This document shows positions 53,599-56,406 of a DNA stretch of 56,406 nucleotides, one piece after another. The DNA comes from Zoogloeaceae bacterium. GTDB taxonomy: Bacteria; Pseudomonadota; Gammaproteobacteria; Burkholderiales; Rhodocyclaceae. The translations under genes and the position numbers were made by a program. Location of the stretch: the NCBI GenBank assembly GCA_031273565.1, contig JAISRR010000118.1, positions 1 to 56,406 of the forward strand. The letters are read 5' to 3'. A model generated the notes under the pieces. That model was not told where the DNA came from. It saw only the letters and a list, made by a program, of their open reading frames with translations, and made no database searches. How positions within the stretch are numbered: position 1 is the first letter of the stretch; each line of letters begins with the position of its first letter.

Positions 53599-55419
53599 AT
53601 GAGCGCTTGCTGGCCTCTCTATTTTATCGGGGGCGTCCCGACCCCGCCTGACCTCCGCTTCAACACCCTGAAGCTGACCGGAGCATCATGCCCGGAATGG
53701 GAGGATGAACAGCCGCCCGACGAACCAGACGCACCCGACGCCCTGAAGCCCTATGTCCAAAGCCGTTTTGGCATCGGCTTCGCGCGCGGCATCAGCGTGG
53801 GCACGGGCAACGGGATAGGGCACGCCATCCCGACGACCAGCGCCAGACTGCACCGCTACCAGAATGCCGTGCTGGCGGCGAAAGGCATCCTCATCCCTGA
53901 CGAAAACACCGCGCACCTTGAAACCCCGCTGGCGATCAAACGGGAAGACGGCGCGCCGGTCATGGCAGCCGTCGGCATTGCAAGCGACTGGGCGCTGATC
54001 CGCCGCGCGGCATTCAGCGCCATGCATCAGGACGCCAAACGGATTGCGCCGCCCCTCCTCGCCCTGCCCGTTGACGATGGGCTACGCATCACCATCTGGA
54101 AGACGCACCACTACCAGGCCGCGCTCTGCGTCAGCAGAATCGTCGCCGTCGCGGAGGGCGCGGCGGTGGCCTCCGGCGCATGGATTCGGCTGCGCCACGA
54201 AGACGGCAGGGTGCCCCGCATCGGCATCTCCCGCGCCCGCCCGCCAGAACCGCCGCATGTCTCCCGCTGCTGGCCTTTGTACTTCGTGGATTCAAGCGGC
54301 ATCCTGCCCGACCTCTGCTTCTCTACCGCCAAACTGACCGGCGAACCGCCTTGCGCGCCGTGGACGCCCATCAATCCCGAAAAGCCGCCGCGCCCCAATA
54401 CCGGAGCACTCATCTTGAATAATGAATTCGCGCTCTATCGGCACTCCGACGGCCTTCCCCTGCAAGCGTTGAGTTTCAGCCTGACCGCCGACGCGGGCAA
54501 CTTCACCTATGGCTGGAGCGCCACCCTTCCCGCCGCCGCCATGCCCCTGCTGATGAACGCTACCGAGCCGATGCTGCTCGATGCCGTCATCTGCGGTCAG
54601 CACTTCACCCTGTTGGTTGAAGACTTCCAGCGGCAAACCGCATTTAACCAGGCGAGGTTGTCCATCGGTTCAAGAGGCCAGGCCGCCAAACTTGCCGACC
54701 CCTTCATTCCCAAAATCAGCATGGGCAACGGGGACGGCGGCATGACGGCGCGACAGCTTGCCATCGCCGCCATTGATAACCCCTTCACCATCGATAACGG
54801 CGCGGCAGGCTGGGATATTGACTGGCAGTTGGCGGAGGACTGGTTCGTGCCGCAAGGCGCGTGGAACTTTGCGGGCACGCCCATAGAAGCCGTAGCCAAA
54901 ATCGCCAGCGCGGGCGGCGGCGTGGTGCAGCCGCATCCCACCGAAAAGCGCCTCATCATCGCCCCACGCTACCCCATCTTGCCGTGGCACTGGAACGCCG
55001 CCACGCCCGACCTTGAATTGCCGCTGGATTACTGTCTCTCTGAATCCATCGCCTGGACGAAAACGCCGGAATACAACGCCGTGCATGTCATGGGCAGCAA
55101 CCAGTTCGGCATCGTGGGCGAAGTCACCCGCCAGGGCACGGCGGGCGACCTCGCCGCCGAAAGCTTTACCGACGACCTCATCACCGACGTCTACGCCGCC
55201 CGCATGAAAGGCGAAGAGATACTTTCCGACGTGGGCAGCCGCCGCGACATGCAATGGAGCCTTCCCGTCATGCCGGAAACCGGCGGCGTTATCCTGCCCG
55301 GCACCTTCCTGATGCTCACCGATTCCGACGGCCATGAGACATTCGGCATCGTCAGGCATGTCAATGTCACGGTAAACTTTCCCGTCATCCGCCAAACCAT
55401 TACGGTAGAAACAAGATGA
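53599..55419 (+). CDS. Phage tail-tip/baseplate-hub-like protein with duplicated N-terminal motif
   Basis: A 606-residue virion protein. The C-terminal half (about residues 270-606; NNEFALYRHSDGLPLQALSF, LSESIAWTKTPEYNAVHVMG, LPVMPETGGVILPGTFLML) resembles tail hub proteins of siphophages related to Mu gp44. The N-terminal part has the motif CWPLYF..(G/S)..P-DL-F-T-KLTG twice, near residues 4-32 and 219-247, each followed by a proline-rich spacer, which indicates an internal duplication. It overlaps the next gene by four bases (ATGA). The hub assignment is by pattern. Confidence 0.68.
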   Translation: MSACWPLYFIGGVPTPPDLRFNTLKLTGASCPEWEDEQPPDEPDAPDALKPYVQSRFGIGFARGISVGTGNGIGHAIPTTSARLHRYQNAVLAAKGILIPDENTAHLETPLAIKREDGAPVMAAVGIASDWALIRRAAFSAMHQDAKRIAPPLLALPVDDGLRITIWKTHHYQAALCVSRIVAVAEGAAVASGAWIRLRHEDGRVPRIGISRARPPEPPHVSRCWPLYFVDSSGILPDLCFSTAKLTGEPPCAPWTPINPEKPPRPNTGALILNNEFALYRHSDGLPLQALSFSLTADAGNFTYGWSATLPAAAMPLLMNATEPMLLDAVICGQHFTLLVEDFQRQTAFNQARLSIGSRGQAAKLADPFIPKISMGNGDGGMTARQLAIAAIDNPFTIDNGAAGWDIDWQLAEDWFVPQGAWNFAGTPIEAVAKIASAGGGVVQPHPTEKRLIIAPRYPILPWHWNAATPDLELPLDYCLSESIAWTKTPEYNAVHVMGSNQFGIVGEVTRQGTAGDLAAESFTDDLITDVYAARMKGEEILSDVGSRRDMQWSLPVMPETGGVILPGTFLMLTDSDGHETFGIVRHVNVTVNFPVIRQTITVETR

Positions 55420-55634
55420 ACCTCTACGCCGAATTTAAAGACCTCATCCCCAACGCCCCCCTGCAATACGCCAGGGTAATCGCCGTGGGCAGTTATGAAT
55501 GCCGTGTCCAGTTCCCAGGCGGCGGACAGGCGCTGGTGCGGGGCGAGGCGGCGCAAAACGCCACGGTATGGGTACGCGACGGCGCAATCGAAGGCAACGC
55601 GCCCGACATGCCCGTGCATTTGATCGAAATTTAA
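55416..55634 (+). CDS. Small phage protein
   Basis: A 72-residue protein coupled to the tail-tip gene by an ATGA overlap. It has alternating hydrophobics (YARVIAVGSYECRVQFPGGG; ATVWVRDGAIEG) consistent with a small beta barrel of the OB or baseplate-plug type. The function is unknown. It is the last recognisable prophage gene in the window and is followed by a heptad repeat element. Confidence 0.65.
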   Translation: MNLYAEFKDLIPNAPLQYARVIAVGSYECRVQFPGGGQALVRGEAAQNATVWVRDGAIEGNAPDMPVHLIEI

Positions 55635-55640
55635 CCCGTT

Positions 55641-55734
55641 TCAGGGTGTCAGGTATCAGGTATCAACGGCAGGGAGGCCGCGCAAGTTTGCAAGGTCGTC
55701 CCGGTTTTGATCCCTGATTCCTGATCCCTGATAT
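55641..55734. repeat. Heptad inverted repeat element at the right edge of the prophage genes
   Basis: Left arm TCAGGTATCAGGTATCAA, core GGCCGCGCAAGTTTGCAAGG, right arm CGGTTTTGATCCCTGATTCC and TGATCCC. It has the same orientation as the copy at 44573. Confidence 0.88.
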
Positions 55735-55739
55735 ACTGT

Positions 55740-55912
55740 TTGTGACAGCGGACGAACGGAAAGTCGGCGTCCGTTCAACCAGAGGTAACGAAGACAGTTG
55801 CACTGGGGATGGTGGGACTGCCGTCCACCGTTTGAGGTAACCGGCCGCCGGAGCCCGAAGGGCGGAGGGAACCCGCAAGCGCAGCTTGCGGGCGGTCCGG
55901 TTGACCGAAGGG
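55740..55912. other. Strongly structured non-coding segment
   Basis: A chain of hairpins: AACGGA/TCCGTT (about 55753-55773), GGTGGGAC/GTCCACC (about 55811-55829), CCGCC/GGCGG (about 55845-55866) and the 9-bp palindrome CCCGCAAGC-GCA-GCTTGCGGG (55872-55892). It ends in GGTTGACCGAAGGGTTAG. Such density suggests a structured RNA or a folded recombination site. The TTGA/GTTAG end vaguely recalls integron attC sites, but a clean partner half is lacking. Confidence 0.4.
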
Positions 55913-56406
55913 TTAGAGCCGCGTTTCGCCATCCTTCGCGTTCCCATTGTGAATTCCATCAGTTTGCCTTCGATGCTCTATGACTGCGTCAATGCGTTCC
56001 CTTTGCGCTTGCATAAGGGCGCTGGGCAATTGTAGCGACAGCAGAAATGAGAAAGTCGCGAAGAACAGGAAGAGGCGTTCCAGCCAAACGCCCCAATCGG
56101 GTAGAGCCTTAGCGACGAGGAGGGCGAAGAATATCAACGCCAGCGTTATGAGATACGCGACAAACAGCCACTTGTGTCTAACGAGTCGATTGACGAGTTT
56201 GTCGCGTTCGATCTCTGCGGCACGCCACGTTCCCGGCGGCAGGAGTACGGGGTCTCCGACAACGGCAATGATTGCTACGAGAAAGCCCGCAAGAACCGAG
56301 AACACCATGACGATGACGTTGACGGCCTGATCGTTTCCATGAATCAGGGGTTGCCCCAGGTAGGATATAAGCACGGACAAGACCAGGGTCAGAGCTGCAA
56401 ACCGTA
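55913..56406 (-). CDS. Membrane protein of unknown function (5' end outside window)
   Basis: At least 164 codons, open to the right edge, so the true start is probably outside. Four hydrophobic stretches are visible: VLSVLISYLG, VIVMVFSVLAGFLVAIIAVV, WLFVAYLITLALIFFALLVA and LFLFFATFSFLLSLQLP. A charged C-terminal tail (AQRERIDAVIEHRRQ) follows. No family was recognised. It is opposite in direction to the prophage tail genes and its stop touches the structured segment, so it may be a host or cargo gene. Confidence 0.65.
   Translation of the reverse strand, partial: RFAALTLVLSVLISYLGQPLIHGNDQAVNVIVMVFSVLAGFLVAIIAVVGDPVLLPPGTWRAAEIERDKLVNRLVRHKWLFVAYLITLALIFFALLVAKALPDWGVWLERLFLFFATFSFLLSLQLPSALMQAQRERIDAVIEHRRQTDGIHNGNAKDGETRL

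Overview
The window looks like a piece of a GC-rich betaproteobacterial chromosome. Evidence: an F-terminated betaproteobacterial-type porin, a polar-flagellum cluster of the FlhF/FlhG/MotC/MotD kind, a two-domain polyphosphate:AMP phosphotransferase, and clear hemE, priA, rsmE and argA housekeeping genes. A Rhodocyclales-like host is my inference; nothing in the sequence fixes the genus. I saw no rRNA, tRNA or CRISPR array.

Layout. 1-3.5 kb: the start of a MetN-like ABC ATPase, a small secreted protein, a 595-residue repeat protein and a YiiX-like lipoprotein. 3.6-11.7 kb: flagellar operon flhB-flhA-flhF-flhG-fliA-motC-motD. 11.8-13.2 kb: a small membrane ORF and an exported protein with a duplicated domain. 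18.7-13.2 kb (minus strand): an NAD(P) salvage operon, nicotinamidase-pncB-nadE-nadM/Nudix, with a phd/vapC toxin-antitoxin pair inside it. 19.0-20.9 kb: a porin whose candidate promoter carries a run of 15 G between -35 and -10, flanked by two direct copies of a palindromic repeat, with a candidate small RNA nearby. 20.9-25.8 kb (minus): priA, hemE, a SuhB-like phosphatase and a thioredoxin-like protein; a DnaA-box cluster lies between hemE and priA. 25.9-30.0 kb (plus): rsmE, pap, argA, yggX. 30.0-32.7 kb (minus): rpiA, an OmpA-like lipoprotein, a MarR regulator and cnoX, which carries an 11-base homopolymer. 33-36.9 kb (plus): sulfate importer sbp-cysT-cysW-cysA. 37.0 kb: fabI.

38.5-55.6 kb is a mosaic Mu-related prophage with a non-contractile (siphovirus-type) tail. 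A minus-strand arm encodes a gpI-type protease, a gpE-type capsid protein, a tail tube, gp36, a Gam homologue, a tail chaperone with a canonical -1 slippery site, a tape measure, gp37 and gpG. A divergent plus-strand arm encodes a nested Rz/Rz1 spanin pair, a 1191-residue repeat protein and tail-tip proteins. No terminase, portal, integrase, transposase or endolysin is visible. Most module junctions contain a heptad-based inverted repeat (TGATCCC/TGATACC arms around a conserved core); heptad tracts also follow priA, hemE/suhB and fabI in the host. The window ends in the 5'-truncated gene of a membrane protein beside a strongly structured 170-bp segment.

Most notable: the poly-G porin promoter (a possible phase-variation switch), the repeat family that punctuates the rearranged prophage, the frameshifted tail chaperone, and the toxin-antitoxin pair inside the NAD salvage operon.
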